In this document: positions 1 through 8,246 of the stretch, one piece after another
How the letters are laid out: each line of letters starts with the position of its first letter
Position numbering within the stretch: position 1 is the stretch's first letter
Source of the DNA: Desulfonema magnum
GTDB taxonomy: Bacteria; Desulfobacterota; Desulfobacteria; Desulfobacterales; 4be13
Length of the DNA stretch: 64,000 nucleotides
Assembly: GCF_017377395.1 (NCBI RefSeq)
Contig: NZ_CP061800.1
Coordinates: 682,001-746,000 of the forward strand
Direction of reading: 5' to 3'
The notes under the pieces: generated by a model
Databases searched by the model: none
Seen by the model: only the letters and a program-made list of their open reading frames with translations
Told to the model about the DNA's origin: nothing
Position numbers and translations under genes: made by a program

Positions 1-1
1 C

Positions 2-1342
2 CGATGCGGTGCATGTGCTGACAAATGTCATTTCTTTATCGGAACCGGGGACCCCAAAAATATGCCCGTGCTTCGGGCTGAACTGCTCAGATCTGTTTAC
101 AGAAATGATTTCACCACAGCCGGAAAAATATTTAAAAGTCTTGCCGGAGCCAGACCCCTGACTTTGGATGTACTCAAGGAATGGTGGTATTATTTCTTTC
201 AGTGTACTGAATGCCGGCGGTGTTCGGTGTTCTGTCCTTACGGTATTGACACGGCTGAAATCACCATCATCGGCAGAGAGCTGCTGAACCTGCTGGGACT
301 GAACATTGACTGGATCGCGACCCCTGTTGCAAACTGCTACAGAACCGGAAACCATCTCGGTATCCAGCCCCATGCGTTCAAAGATATGCTGGAGTTCTTT
401 GTGGAAGACATTGAAGATATCACCGGCATCAATGTGGAACCTAGTTATAATAAAAAAGGCGCTGATATTCTGTTCATCACGCCGTCGGGTGATGTTTTTG
501 CTGATCCGGGCACATATACCTGTATGGGTTATATGATACTGTTCAAGTATCTTAAGGATAAATACGGATTTGATATCACATGGAGCACATATGCATCCGA
601 GGGCGGAAACTTCGGTTTTTTCACCTCCCATGAGACCATGAAACGGCTGAACTCAAAAATGTACGCGGAAGCCAAACGACTGGGCGTAAAATGGATTCTC
701 GGGGGAGAATGCGGGCACATGTGGCGGGTGATCAATCAGTACATGGAGACCATGAACGGCCCTGCGGATTTTCTGGAGGAACCGGTCTCTCCCATCACCG
801 GCACCAAATTTGAAAATGCAAAATCCACCAAGATGGTGCATATTGCCGAGTTTGTCGCAGACCTTATCAAACATGACAAACTGGAGCTGGATCCCAGCCG
901 GAACGACAATCAGATCGTGACGTTCCACGACTCCTGCAATCCCGCCAGAGGCATGGGAATGCTGGAAGAACCCCGGTATGTCATCAAAAATGTATGCAAC
1001 AATTTCTATGAAATGCCCGCAAACACCATCCGGGAAAATACATTTTGCTGTGGCAGCGGGGCCGGCCTGAACGCCGGAGAAAATATGGAACTGAGAATGT
1101 GCGGCGGTATGCCCAGAGCCAATGCGGTAAAATATGTTCATGAAAAACATGGGGTGAACATGTTGGCCTGCGTATGCGCGATTGACAGAGCTGTTTTTCC
1201 GGCGCTCATGGAATACTGGGTTCCCGAAGTGGATGTTACAGGGATGAGCGAACTGGTCGCCAACGCGCTTATCATGCCCGGTGAAAAAGACAGGGACACT
1301 GACCTGCGCGGGGAACCGTTACCGGGAAAGGAGGATGAATAA
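2..1342 (+). CDS. dsrK: DsrK, heterodisulfide-reductase-like Fe-S subunit of the DsrMKJOP complex (5' end outside window)
   Basis: The reading frame is open from base 2, so the gene begins upstream and 446 codons are visible. The first visible residues, CGACADKC, are part of a ferredoxin-type cluster; a second cluster CTECRRCSVFCP follows about 65 residues later. The C-terminal half has HdrD-like cysteine regions (HDSCNPAR and CCGSGAG, then MCGG) that in this family hold a catalytic [4Fe-4S] site. DsrK is the cytoplasmic catalytic subunit of DsrMKJOP, which passes menaquinol electrons towards the DsrC trisulfide in sulfite reduction. The stop overlaps the dsrJ start (TAATG), so the genes are translationally coupled. 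dsrM is expected just upstream, out of view. Confidence 0.95.
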   Translation, partial: RCGACADKCHFFIGTGDPKNMPVLRAELLRSVYRNDFTTAGKIFKSLAGARPLTLDVLKEWWYYFFQCTECRRCSVFCPYGIDTAEITIIGRELLNLLGLNIDWIATPVANCYRTGNHLGIQPHAFKDMLEFFVEDIEDITGINVEPSYNKKGADILFITPSGDVFADPGTYTCMGYMILFKYLKDKYGFDITWSTYASEGGNFGFFTSHETMKRLNSKMYAEAKRLGVKWILGGECGHMWRVINQYMETMNGPADFLEEPVSPITGTKFENAKSTKMVHIAEFVADLIKHDKLELDPSRNDNQIVTFHDSCNPARGMGMLEEPRYVIKNVCNNFYEMPANTIRENTFCCGSGAGLNAGENMELRMCGGMPRANAVKYVHEKHGVNMLACVCAIDRAVFPALMEYWVPEVDVTGMSELVANALIMPGEKDRDTDLRGEPLPGKEDE

Positions 1343-1755
1343 TGCCCAGGCAGATGTATGACAAAGGAAAGATTGTGGCTGGCCTTGTCATTTTTGTGAT
1401 TATCGCAACATTTCCTTTCTGGTACAATATCGGAAAAGCAGCGCCTGCTCCTGAATTGAAACTGACCGATAAGGCAAAGGCTGAGAAAGAATGTGTGATG
1501 TCCGTAACTGACATGAAAGCCGGACATATGCAGTTGCTTGACGAATGGCGGGATGAGGTGGTTCGCTCTGCCAACAGACTGTATGTGAACAGCAAGGGAA
1601 AAAGTTTTAACATGAGTCTTTCCAATACATGTTTGGATTGCCACTCAAACAAGGCCGACTTCTGTGACAAATGTCACGATTACGCGTCGGTGCGTCCTTA
1701 CTGCTGGGACTGCCACATTGATAACCCCAAGGCAACGGAGGAGGCAAAAGAGTAA
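1342..1755 (+). CDS. dsrJ: DsrJ, triheme periplasmic cytochrome c of DsrMKJOP
   Basis: A 137-residue protein with an N-terminal membrane anchor (about residues 10-28) and three c-type haem motifs: CLDCH (97-101), CDKCH (108-112) and CWDCH (121-125). Cys51 lies in an ECVMS context, upstream of the haems; studied DsrJ proteins have a conserved cysteine in this area that serves as an unusual axial haem ligand, so the same role is inferred here. DsrJ is the periplasmic electron-transfer subunit. Start and stop overlap dsrK and dsrO by single bases (TAATG at both ends), showing a tight operon. Confidence 0.95.
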   Translation: MPRQMYDKGKIVAGLVIFVIIATFPFWYNIGKAAPAPELKLTDKAKAEKECVMSVTDMKAGHMQLLDEWRDEVVRSANRLYVNSKGKSFNMSLSNTCLDCHSNKADFCDKCHDYASVRPYCWDCHIDNPKATEEAKE

Positions 1756-2585
1756 TGGAAAGCAACAGAAGAAAATTCTTGAAAGTCGCTGGGATTTCAG
1801 CTCTGGGGATCGCGGGAGCGAAACCTGTTCTGAATGCCTTTGCTTCGGAACAGGAAGAGGAAGCGCAACACGCGGACGTTGAAATTCGTAAAAATGAAAA
1901 GGCCCTGACAGCCCGGCAATGGGCCATGGTGATAGACACCCGTAAACTTCAGTCCGAGGAAGACCTGAAGCCGATTATTGAGGCGTGTCATAAAACCCAC
2001 AATGTTCCCGATGTCATGGATACAGAGAATGCTGAATATGACGAGGATAATCAGCGTCATGTCATCAAATGGATTTGGGAAGAAGAATATAAACATGCGT
2101 TTCCCACCAAGTCCACTGAATTTCTTGATGACAGACTGAAAAATCTGCCGTTTCTGGTGCTTTGCAACCATTGTGAGAATCCGCCGTGTGTCAGGGTATG
2201 TCCCACAAAAGCGACGTTTAAGCGGGAAGATGGCATTGTTCTCATGGACTTTCATCGCTGTATCGGATGCCGGTTCTGCATGGCTGCATGCCCTTACGGG
2301 TCCAGAAGCTTCAACTTCAGGGATCCGCGTGAATTTATCAAGGATGAGGACAGAAATCCTGAATTTCCCACCCGGATGAAAGGTGTCGTGGAAAAATGTA
2401 ATTTCTGTGCGGAAAGACTGGCTGTGGGAAAGCAACCCGCATGTGTGGAAGCCTCCAACGGAGCCATTGCATTCGGCGACCTGTATGACCCTGAGTCCGA
2501 AGTCAGACAATTGCTTAAATCTAACTACACAATTCGTCGTAAACAGGGGCTGGGTACAGGCCCGGCGATCTATTATATTGTGTAA
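1755..2585 (+). CDS. dsrO: DsrO, Tat-exported ferredoxin-like subunit of DsrMKJOP
   Basis: The 276-residue product opens with a twin-arginine signal (RRKFLK at residues 5-10 before a hydrophobic stretch), so it is folded with its clusters and exported to the periplasm. Cysteine groups are at about 137-149 (CNHCENPPCVRVCP), 169-179 (CIGCRFCMAACP) and 215-230 (CNFC...C), matching the multi-cluster family of DmsB/NrfC-like electron-transfer proteins. DsrO relays electrons between DsrJ and the membrane subunit DsrP. Its start overlaps the dsrJ stop. The next gene, dsrP, is separated by a 180-bp repeat block rather than by the usual overlap. Confidence 0.95.
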   Translation: MESNRRKFLKVAGISALGIAGAKPVLNAFASEQEEEAQHADVEIRKNEKALTARQWAMVIDTRKLQSEEDLKPIIEACHKTHNVPDVMDTENAEYDEDNQRHVIKWIWEEEYKHAFPTKSTEFLDDRLKNLPFLVLCNHCENPPCVRVCPTKATFKREDGIVLMDFHRCIGCRFCMAACPYGSRSFNFRDPREFIKDEDRNPEFPTRMKGVVEKCNFCAERLAVGKQPACVEASNGAIAFGDLYDPESEVRQLLKSNYTIRRKQGLGTGPAIYYIV

Positions 2586-2760
2586 TGAATAATGGATAAT
2601 GGATAATGGATAATGGATAATGGATAATGAATAATGGATAATGAATAATGGATAATGAATAATGGATAATGAATAATTTAATTGTCAATTTTTAATTATC
2701 AATTATCAATTATCAATTATCAATTTTTAATTATCAATTATCCATTATCAATTTTTTAAG
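2586..2760 (+). repeat. Heptanucleotide repeat block between dsrO and dsrP
   Basis: About a dozen 7-bp units of the form GGATAAT or GAATAAT are followed by units of the form TTATCAA. The two halves are roughly complementary, so a transcript could fold into a long AT-rich hairpin. It lies inside the dsr operon and ends just before the dsrP ribosome site (AAGGGG, 2758-2763). Comparable 7-bp arrays with other sequences occur at 9.77, 28.6, 50.05 and 51.3 kb. Confidence 0.85.
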
Positions 2761-2768
2761 GGGTTTTT

Positions 2769-3926
2769 ATGCTTGAACTAACAGTAAAAGGAAGCAAAAA
2801 ATATTTTGGATGGATGGCGCTGGTGCTTGGCGTGATCGGCATCGGCTTCTGCGTCTATGTGTGGCAGCTGATTTCCGGTTTGCAGATCACGGGAATGAGC
2901 CGGGATGTTTCCTGGGGATTTTATATTGCCCAGCTGACCTTTCTCGTAGGCGTGGCTGCGTCGGCTGTGATGCTGGTTATTCCCCATTATCTTCATAATT
3001 ATAAAGCCTTTGGAAGAATTACGATTTTGGGCGAGTTTCTGGCGATTGCGTCTGTTACCATGTGCCTGCTGTTCGTTATTGTTGACTTGGGTCAGCCCAT
3101 GCGGCTTTTTAATGTGATCTTACATCCCACACCGGGTTCTGTGCTGTTCTGGGACATGGTGGTGCTGAACGGATACCTTTTCTTAAATCTTATTATCGGC
3201 TGGAATGTGCTTGAAGCTGAACGCAACCAGGTCCCGCCTCCGGGATGGGTGAAACCGCTGATTTATCTTTCAGTTCCCTGGGCTGTCAGTATTCATACGG
3301 TGACAGCGTTTTTGTACTGCGGTCTTCCGGGCAGAGGTTACTGGCTTACGGCTATCCTGGCTCCGAGGTTTCTCTCCTCAGCGTTTGCAGCCGGTCCGTC
3401 ACTGCTGGTGCTGTTGTGCCTCCTGATCAGAAAGATTTCCAAGTTTGATCCGGGCAAGGAGCAGATTCAGTCTCTTGCCAAGATTATTACTTATGCAATT
3501 ATTCTGAATGTGTTCTTCTTCTTCTGTGAGCTTTTTGTGGTGTTCTACAGCCAGATTCCGGAACATATGGATCATTTCAAATATCTTTTCACCGGGCTTC
3601 ATGGTCATGGCGTGCTGGTTCCGTGGATGTGGGCATCTCTCGGACTGATGATATTTTCGATTATCATGCTTGTCATTCCTTCGGTTCGCAAAAATGAGAC
3701 CACGCTTGCCATTGCATGTATCGCAGTCTTTGCAGGTACTTGGATTGACAAGGGGATGGGGATGATCTCCGGCGGTTTTGTGCCGAACCCGCTGCATCAT
3801 GTGAACGAATATGTCCCGACAGTGCCTGAGCTTGTCATAACTATCGGCGTTTACGGCATCGGTGTTCTTATCCTGACTGCGCTGTTCAAGATGGCGATTT
3901 CTATTAAAGAGGAAGTTGCCGCTTAA
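2769..3926 (+). CDS. dsrP: DsrP, NrfD-family integral membrane subunit of DsrMKJOP
   Basis: The 385-residue protein is almost wholly hydrophobic, with about ten membrane segments and the charge pattern of NrfD/PsrC proteins, which exchange electrons with membrane quinones. It is the last subunit of the complex and partners DsrO. The start ATG has an AAGGGG ribosome site five bases upstream. A strong intrinsic terminator follows 27 bases after the stop. The last 54 codons plus the terminator recur in diverged form at 5.2-5.45 kb, beyond an Rpn-type gene. Confidence 0.95.
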   Translation: MLELTVKGSKKYFGWMALVLGVIGIGFCVYVWQLISGLQITGMSRDVSWGFYIAQLTFLVGVAASAVMLVIPHYLHNYKAFGRITILGEFLAIASVTMCLLFVIVDLGQPMRLFNVILHPTPGSVLFWDMVVLNGYLFLNLIIGWNVLEAERNQVPPPGWVKPLIYLSVPWAVSIHTVTAFLYCGLPGRGYWLTAILAPRFLSSAFAAGPSLLVLLCLLIRKISKFDPGKEQIQSLAKIITYAIILNVFFFFCELFVVFYSQIPEHMDHFKYLFTGLHGHGVLVPWMWASLGLMIFSIIMLVIPSVRKNETTLAIACIAVFAGTWIDKGMGMISGGFVPNPLHHVNEYVPTVPELVITIGVYGIGVLILTALFKMAISIKEEVAA

Positions 3927-3953
3927 AACTGAATTGCGTGATTTGAAAAATTG

Positions 3954-3991
3954 AAAGGGGTTCATCCTGAACGGGATGAACCCCTTTTTTT
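3954..3991 (+). terminator. Intrinsic terminator of the dsr operon
   Basis: The 11-bp stem GGGGTTCATCC / GGATGAACCCC closes a short loop and is followed by seven T residues. It begins 27 bases after the dsrP stop and would end the dsr transcript. Confidence 0.92.
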
Positions 3992-4049
3992 GTGTCAGCC
4001 CTGAAAGGGCAATTTTGTCATACAGGGTGAAAGCTCCCGCTCAGTTTAT

Positions 4050-5072
4050 TCAGGTCGCCTGCCTCAGCGCAGCCTCAAACTCCTGAAGGCTCTCACATCT
4101 GAGGAGATGGCGAAACAGCCCTCTGAGAACATCCGGATGCTGAACGCTTCTGATTTTTTCCAATATTCGTGCCGGAGGTGCGCCGAAGCGTTCGATCAGG
4201 GCATCTGTGATCATTTCCTGCCTGTCCTCCAATATCCCCAGCGTTTTGCCCTCCTTCATTCCCTCTTCCCTTGCTATCTCAATAATGTCAAGCATTCTTA
4301 TCTCCTCCCATAAGCCCCTGAGCCGCTCTTTGTCAATGAGTTTGTTCGAGATGATCAGCGTGGCCGCCAGCAGTCTGGCGGAAATCCTCTCGGCCTTATA
4401 CAGTTCGGCCTCAAAACGCAGCACCTCCTCGGCGAAGCGGCTGCGAGATGTCCCCTTCTCTTTTCCGTAAAGCGGAAGAAACACCAGTTCGAGCCAGTTG
4501 CCAAAATCCTCTTTTCCGACCGCCTCACGGATTTCCATGAGCCGCTTCCGTCCGTCCCGCTGGCTGAAATCAATGATCACTGGCGAATATTTCCCGCTCG
4601 GGGTTGTGATTTCCCTGTTTCCGTTTTCCCCTGACCACACCTCTCCCGATGCAAGGATGATATCCGTCACCTTTCCGCCCCATTGTCCTCCTCCGAGGAA
4701 ATGATACGCGGCAAATCGCCACATGTCCTTCTTTTTCAGGTTCCGCTGTTCCTCAATATGATACAGCGAACCGGTGTCGTCCCGTACCATCACATCCACG
4801 CGTCCGGATGTCACCTTGATCTCGGCCGGTTCAAAACCGAAGATTTCCTCGATCTGTCCGCTTTTCACGCCGATCACATCGAGCGTCTCACCCCTCAGCA
4901 CATCCGCGAGCCACCTCACAACGAGATCGTAGTTCTGGGCATAGTCAGTGCCGTTTTTCTTTTCCAAAGCCCCTCCGTCGCTTGTTAAAAAACCTCTCAT
5001 TTCCGATTTTGATGTTTCCGTAAGCCCCTCCGGGCCTGTCTGTCCCGGGTTGCACAGCATGACAAAGAACAC
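4050..5072 (-). CDS. Rpn-family PD-(D/E)XK nuclease / putative transposase
   Basis: A 340-residue protein convergent to dsrP. The N-terminal third has the PD-(D/E)XK pattern of the Rpn/YhgA group: RVDVMV supplies the Asp and YHIEEQ supplies the acidic-x-Gln motif. The C-terminal half is helical and charged, with the REEGMKEGK segment typical of these proteins. Family members are nucleases that promote RecA-independent recombination and are often annotated as transposases. The listed start is a GTG; an ATG four codons on (5060) is equally possible. It sits between dsrP and a second copy of the dsrP 3' end, which suggests it arrived or moved by a duplication event. It belongs to a different subgroup from the pair at 14-17 kb. 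Confidence 0.8.
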   Translation of the reverse strand: MFFVMLCNPGQTGPEGLTETSKSEMRGFLTSDGGALEKKNGTDYAQNYDLVVRWLADVLRGETLDVIGVKSGQIEEIFGFEPAEIKVTSGRVDVMVRDDTGSLYHIEEQRNLKKKDMWRFAAYHFLGGGQWGGKVTDIILASGEVWSGENGNREITTPSGKYSPVIIDFSQRDGRKRLMEIREAVGKEDFGNWLELVFLPLYGKEKGTSRSRFAEEVLRFEAELYKAERISARLLAATLIISNKLIDKERLRGLWEEIRMLDIIEIAREEGMKEGKTLGILEDRQEMITDALIERFGAPPARILEKIRSVQHPDVLRGLFRHLLRCESLQEFEAALRQAT

Positions 5073-5207
5073 CTTTTATCCCGGTGACCGGCCAGACCTG
5101 ATTCCTGATTCTTTATCCGACAGACTGTTTTTTATTTGTACCGGAATCACAAGAATTTTGCAAGGAATTTCCGGCATCCGTCAGTGTTTGCCATTACCCG
5201 GACTGAC

Positions 5208-5384
5208 AAGGAGATGTGAATGATCTCCGGCGGTTTTGTGCCGAACCTGTTGCATTATATGAACAAGTATGTCCCGACAGTGCCGGAGCTTGCCATAACC
5301 ATCGGCGTTTACGGCATCGGTGTTCTTATTCTGACAGCGCTGTTTAAGATGGCGATTTCAATCAAAGAGGAAGTTGCCGCTTAA
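5208..5384 (+). pseudogene. Duplicated 3' end of dsrP (fragment)
   Basis: From ATG 5220 this reads 54 codons in frame to TAA and matches the end of dsrP (3762-3926), with 14 differences counted by eye over about 165 bp, many of them synonymous. Similarity fades upstream of about 5200. There is no start region or membrane core, so it cannot make a working DsrP. The copy includes the downstream non-coding segment and terminator as well. Confidence 0.9.
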
Positions 5385-5409
5385 AACTGAGCTGCGTGAT
5401 TTGAAAAAT

Positions 5410-5449
5410 TGAAAGAGGTTTCATCCTGAGTGGGATGAACCCTTTTTTT
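5410..5449 (+). terminator. Diverged copy of the dsr terminator
   Basis: Same position relative to the duplicated dsrP end as the real terminator. The stem is now imperfect (GGTTTCATCC / GGGATGAACCC) but the T run is kept. It may still stop transcription from either side. Confidence 0.65.
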
Positions 5450-5523
5450 TGTTGTTTGGGAAGGTCTGAGATCAAAGCGTTCCGAAATCCGAATGGTTTT
5501 CGGTGAACCCCTTTTTGTGTTTA

Positions 5524-5640
5524 GGAACTGGACTGTAGAAAGTTTTAATTCGTAAAGTAAGTAATCGTAACCGGACAGAAATATGTTTATACCTATGTAT
5601 ATAGCGTCATGCGGCAAGGTCGGACGAAGTCTCACGGCCT
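5524..5640 (-). mobile_element. Remnant of the right end of a DDE transposon
   Basis: The segment holds the terminal sequence (GGACTGTAGAAAG), the sub-terminal ACCGGACAG...ATATGTTTAT region and the last codons of a transposase read on the minus strand. It matches, in the opposite orientation, the right end of the element at 33.8-37.0 kb. Here it is not interrupted by the IS630-type insertion, so it gives the empty-site sequence for that insertion. Confidence 0.75.
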
Positions 5641-6030
5641 CTTCCCCATATCTGGCGGGCTGCGGATTGGTGGCGTGTCAGGGCCGCGTATTCTTATCTC
5701 CGGATGAACATGCATCTGACCGGAGACAGCACTGATACCCGGCAAAAATGGGATATCGAAGGCAGCAGCCCCCGGCATCAGATTTCCCCGCGATTTTCAC
5801 TGGAGATCATAAAAGTCCTTGAATTTGATCTGTGGATGCGTTATGCAGATGAACTGCCTGCGAAAGCCATAGACAGTTATAGAACTCTGGATTCCTGCCT
5901 GGCATGGATGTCCTTTAGGAATCTTGAACTTTCAGTTACGGGACAGCATCTTCTTGACGACCGGCATTCTGAATTTTCCGTTCTTGATGTGGAACGCCGA
6001 GTTTATGGCAAGCTGCTATGGTGTTTTTAA
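5637..6030 (+). pseudogene. C-terminal fragment of a TonB-dependent receptor
   Basis: The frame reads WWRVRAAYSYLRM, then IEGSSPRHQ, DLWMRYADELP and LELSVTGQHLLDDRHSEF, and ends in a terminal Phe (LLWCF). These are the final beta-strands of a TonB-dependent outer-membrane receptor barrel. The plug and most of the barrel are missing, cut off at about 5640 by the transposon remnant, so it is not functional. The longest ATG-initiated stretch starts at 5704, but homology clearly extends upstream of it. Confidence 0.75.
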
Positions 6031-6064
6031 TCTTTGAAATTTCCGGAAATGGAAACAAAGAAAA

Positions 6065-6832
6065 ATGAGCATATTTAAACAGGTGATGACTGAACTGGCA
6101 AATGGTCAGCGATCCCCGGCGTTTTCGGATACATTGGAGCCGGATCAATACGGACTTGTTTATGTGGGCGGTGAGATTTCTGTTTATACGGTGATCGAAG
6201 CATACACCAAAGGCTGTTTTCCTTGGACAGGCTCTCATCCTGTACCCTGGTTTTCCCCTGATCCGCGTCTTGTATTGTTTCCTAAAAATTTCAGAGCCTC
6301 CCGAAGCCTTCGCAAACTTGCCCGTCAGAAAAAATTTAAGGTCCGCTTTGACGCTGACTTCCGGGCAGTGATGGAAAACTGCGCGGCCATTCCCAGAAAA
6401 GGACAAAAAGGAACCTGGATCACGGAAAATATGAAAGAAACTTATTGCGAGCTTCATGATATGCACATTGCTCACAGCGTGGAAGTGTATCAGAATGAAC
6501 AATTATGCGGCGGGCTTTACGGTCTGACTTTTGGTCATGCTTTTTTTGGGGAGTCCATGTTCTCCCGTGTACCAAGCACTTCAAAACTGGCACTTTATGT
6601 CTTATGTGTCGTATTAGCTGCGAAAAAATTTGATTTTATTGATTGTCAGCAAATAACCTCTCATCTCATGAGACTGGGGGCAGTGCCGCTTTCACATCGT
6701 GAATATATGAAACGTTTGAACCGTACCCTGGCCGCTGAGTCTCATCATGAAAGTTGGGAGGGATATTTACGAAGTGTCAGCAGAGCCGGAAGTTTTGAAA
6801 AGTCCCGTGGGGACGGCATATTTGTAGCATAA
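6065..6832 (+). CDS. aat: Leucyl/phenylalanyl-tRNA--protein transferase
   Basis: Aat adds Leu or Phe from aminoacyl-tRNA to proteins with N-terminal Lys or Arg, marking them for ClpAP. Family signatures are PWFSPDPR, GGLYGLTFGHAFFGESMFSR and DCQQITSHLMRLGA. The start is preceded by GGAAATGGAAACAAAG, a weak ribosome site. The protein should end soon after the WEGYL segment; instead about 17 extra residues come from a dispersed palindromic repeat in which the stop codon lies. The catalytic core looks intact. Confidence 0.93.
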   Translation: MSIFKQVMTELANGQRSPAFSDTLEPDQYGLVYVGGEISVYTVIEAYTKGCFPWTGSHPVPWFSPDPRLVLFPKNFRASRSLRKLARQKKFKVRFDADFRAVMENCAAIPRKGQKGTWITENMKETYCELHDMHIAHSVEVYQNEQLCGGLYGLTFGHAFFGESMFSRVPSTSKLALYVLCVVLAAKKFDFIDCQQITSHLMRLGAVPLSHREYMKRLNRTLAAESHHESWEGYLRSVSRAGSFEKSRGDGIFVA

Positions 6833-6946
6833 GAGGATCTGACTCATCCCAAGTCCCGTGGGGACGGCATATCCGGGTTCCCTGGTAAACGGGACTCGGA
6901 AACACGGGGAATATCATTACTACAAATATGCCCTCCCTATGGGACT
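6800..6946. repeat. Inverted-repeat element overlapping the aat 3' end
   Basis: The left arm AGTCCCGTGGGGACGGCATA..TTTGTAGC is matched by an inverted arm CTACAAATATGCCC..GGGACTT at 6921-6946, with another partial copy at 6852-6872. Single arms recur at 45.26-45.30 kb and 54.57-54.60 kb, so this is a dispersed family. Confidence 0.75.
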
Positions 6947-6966
6947 TCTCAATCTTCCTCTCAGCT

Positions 6967-7051
6967 CGGAGTGCCAAACTTGCAGCTTGGCCAGTGTTCC
7001 CCGGTTTTCGGGCATTGAAAATATTGCCAAACTGTAAGTTCCGCACTCCGG
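6967..7051. repeat. Dispersed palindromic repeat, GGAGTGCCAAAC family
   Basis: Outer arms CGGAGTGCC and GCACTCCG enclose the inner motifs CCAAACTTGCAG and GCCAAACTGTAAG. Other copies lie near 8.93, 21.6-21.77 and 52.97-53.07 kb. No coding content. Confidence 0.75.
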
Positions 7052-7145
7052 ATAATTATTTTTGAATTGCCGGAAACGGCAGATATTATAAACATCACTG
7101 AGCGCTGTTCCGAAAACCTCCTCCGGAAGAGCGCGGAGAGGATTT

Positions 7146-7997
7146 TTGCATAAAAATATGTCTGATCAGAATGAAACAGATAATCAGGTTCCTGGCGGGG
7201 TATATCTCTGTCAGGTGAGTGAAACCCTTTCCTGCGGCGCGTGCTGCGGTCTTTACAACGTGGCGGATCCTTCCCGTGAGGCCCTCACGGAAATGCTGAT
7301 TTCCCGAACCAGGGCTTTTGAAAAAGTTCCCCGTAACACGGACGCCATCCTTGACTTCGGACAGGAGACCGGGACAGGGGAGACACAGGACAGGCCCTTT
7401 CCGGACTTTCATCACTGCCCGTATATCGGCCTGGCAGGCAGAAACAACTCACGGGTGGGCTGCCTTCTGCATCCGATGGCCAAGGGAAACAACGGTGTGG
7501 ATTTCAGAGGACTCAGTTTTTACGGCGGCATGGCATGCAGAATCTACTTCTGTCCGTCTTACCGCTGTCTGCCGGCAGCTTATAAAGATATCCTCCGACA
7601 CGTTTCAGAGGACTGGTATTTATACGGACTGATGATTACTGAAACAGAAATGGTGAGCGCGTTTTTCAGCGAAGTGGAAACCCGCCTCGGGAGGCTGTTA
7701 AAAAAAGAAGATATTGTCGGAAATGAGAAGCGCACAGAGATTATTCGGGAATTCCTGAGACTCAAAACAGACTGGCCTTTTCGTTCCGGTACCAGCAAAA
7801 ATCTGTGTAACTATTTCTTTGAAGATAAATTATATTCCGTGCCTCCGGTCAATTACGCGGACATTGGCACAACGCCGTCCCGATATGATCCCTTTCTGAA
7901 AGCATTGCGGTCTTCTTTTGATTCCGCTGATGCGCTGCAAAGGGCAGAGAGCCTTCTGGATCAGCTTTTTGAACGCCTGGTTCAATCTCTGTTTTAA
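7146..7997 (+). CDS. Cysteine-rich protein of unknown function
   Basis: A 283-residue soluble protein that I do not recognise as a named family. Cysteines cluster in SCGACC (near residue 31), HHCPYIG, VGCLLHP and MACRIYFCPSYRC, a CxxCC-plus-cysteine pattern reminiscent of YkgJ-type metal-binding proteins; a bound metal or Fe-S cluster is inferred only. There is no signal peptide or membrane segment. The listed start is TTG with AGAGG five bases upstream; ATG 7158 is the alternative but lies farther from that site. It is flanked by repeats and is probably transcribed alone. The 200 bases downstream hold no gene. Confidence 0.7.
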   Translation: MHKNMSDQNETDNQVPGGVYLCQVSETLSCGACCGLYNVADPSREALTEMLISRTRAFEKVPRNTDAILDFGQETGTGETQDRPFPDFHHCPYIGLAGRNNSRVGCLLHPMAKGNNGVDFRGLSFYGGMACRIYFCPSYRCLPAAYKDILRHVSEDWYLYGLMITETEMVSAFFSEVETRLGRLLKKEDIVGNEKRTEIIREFLRLKTDWPFRSGTSKNLCNYFFEDKLYSVPPVNYADIGTTPSRYDPFLKALRSSFDSADALQRAESLLDQLFERLVQSLF

Positions 7998-8246
7998 AAG
8001 GTCCCCCGTCATTTATTATTCAGTTATTGAAATTATTGACGAGTCAGCTAAAAAGTGATATTTTTTATGTCAGAAATAAATAGTTAAAGAATAAACAGGG
8101 ATCAGGACTGATTGCCGTTCCTGGTTCGGACGTATAAAAACACCTGGTGATGCTCCAAAAATTCTGAACACTGCCCCCAGTGTAACTGACAAGACGCTCT
8201 GAAAAACTAACCGATTTTGAACATTTTTTTTGAAGGAGGTTATCTC

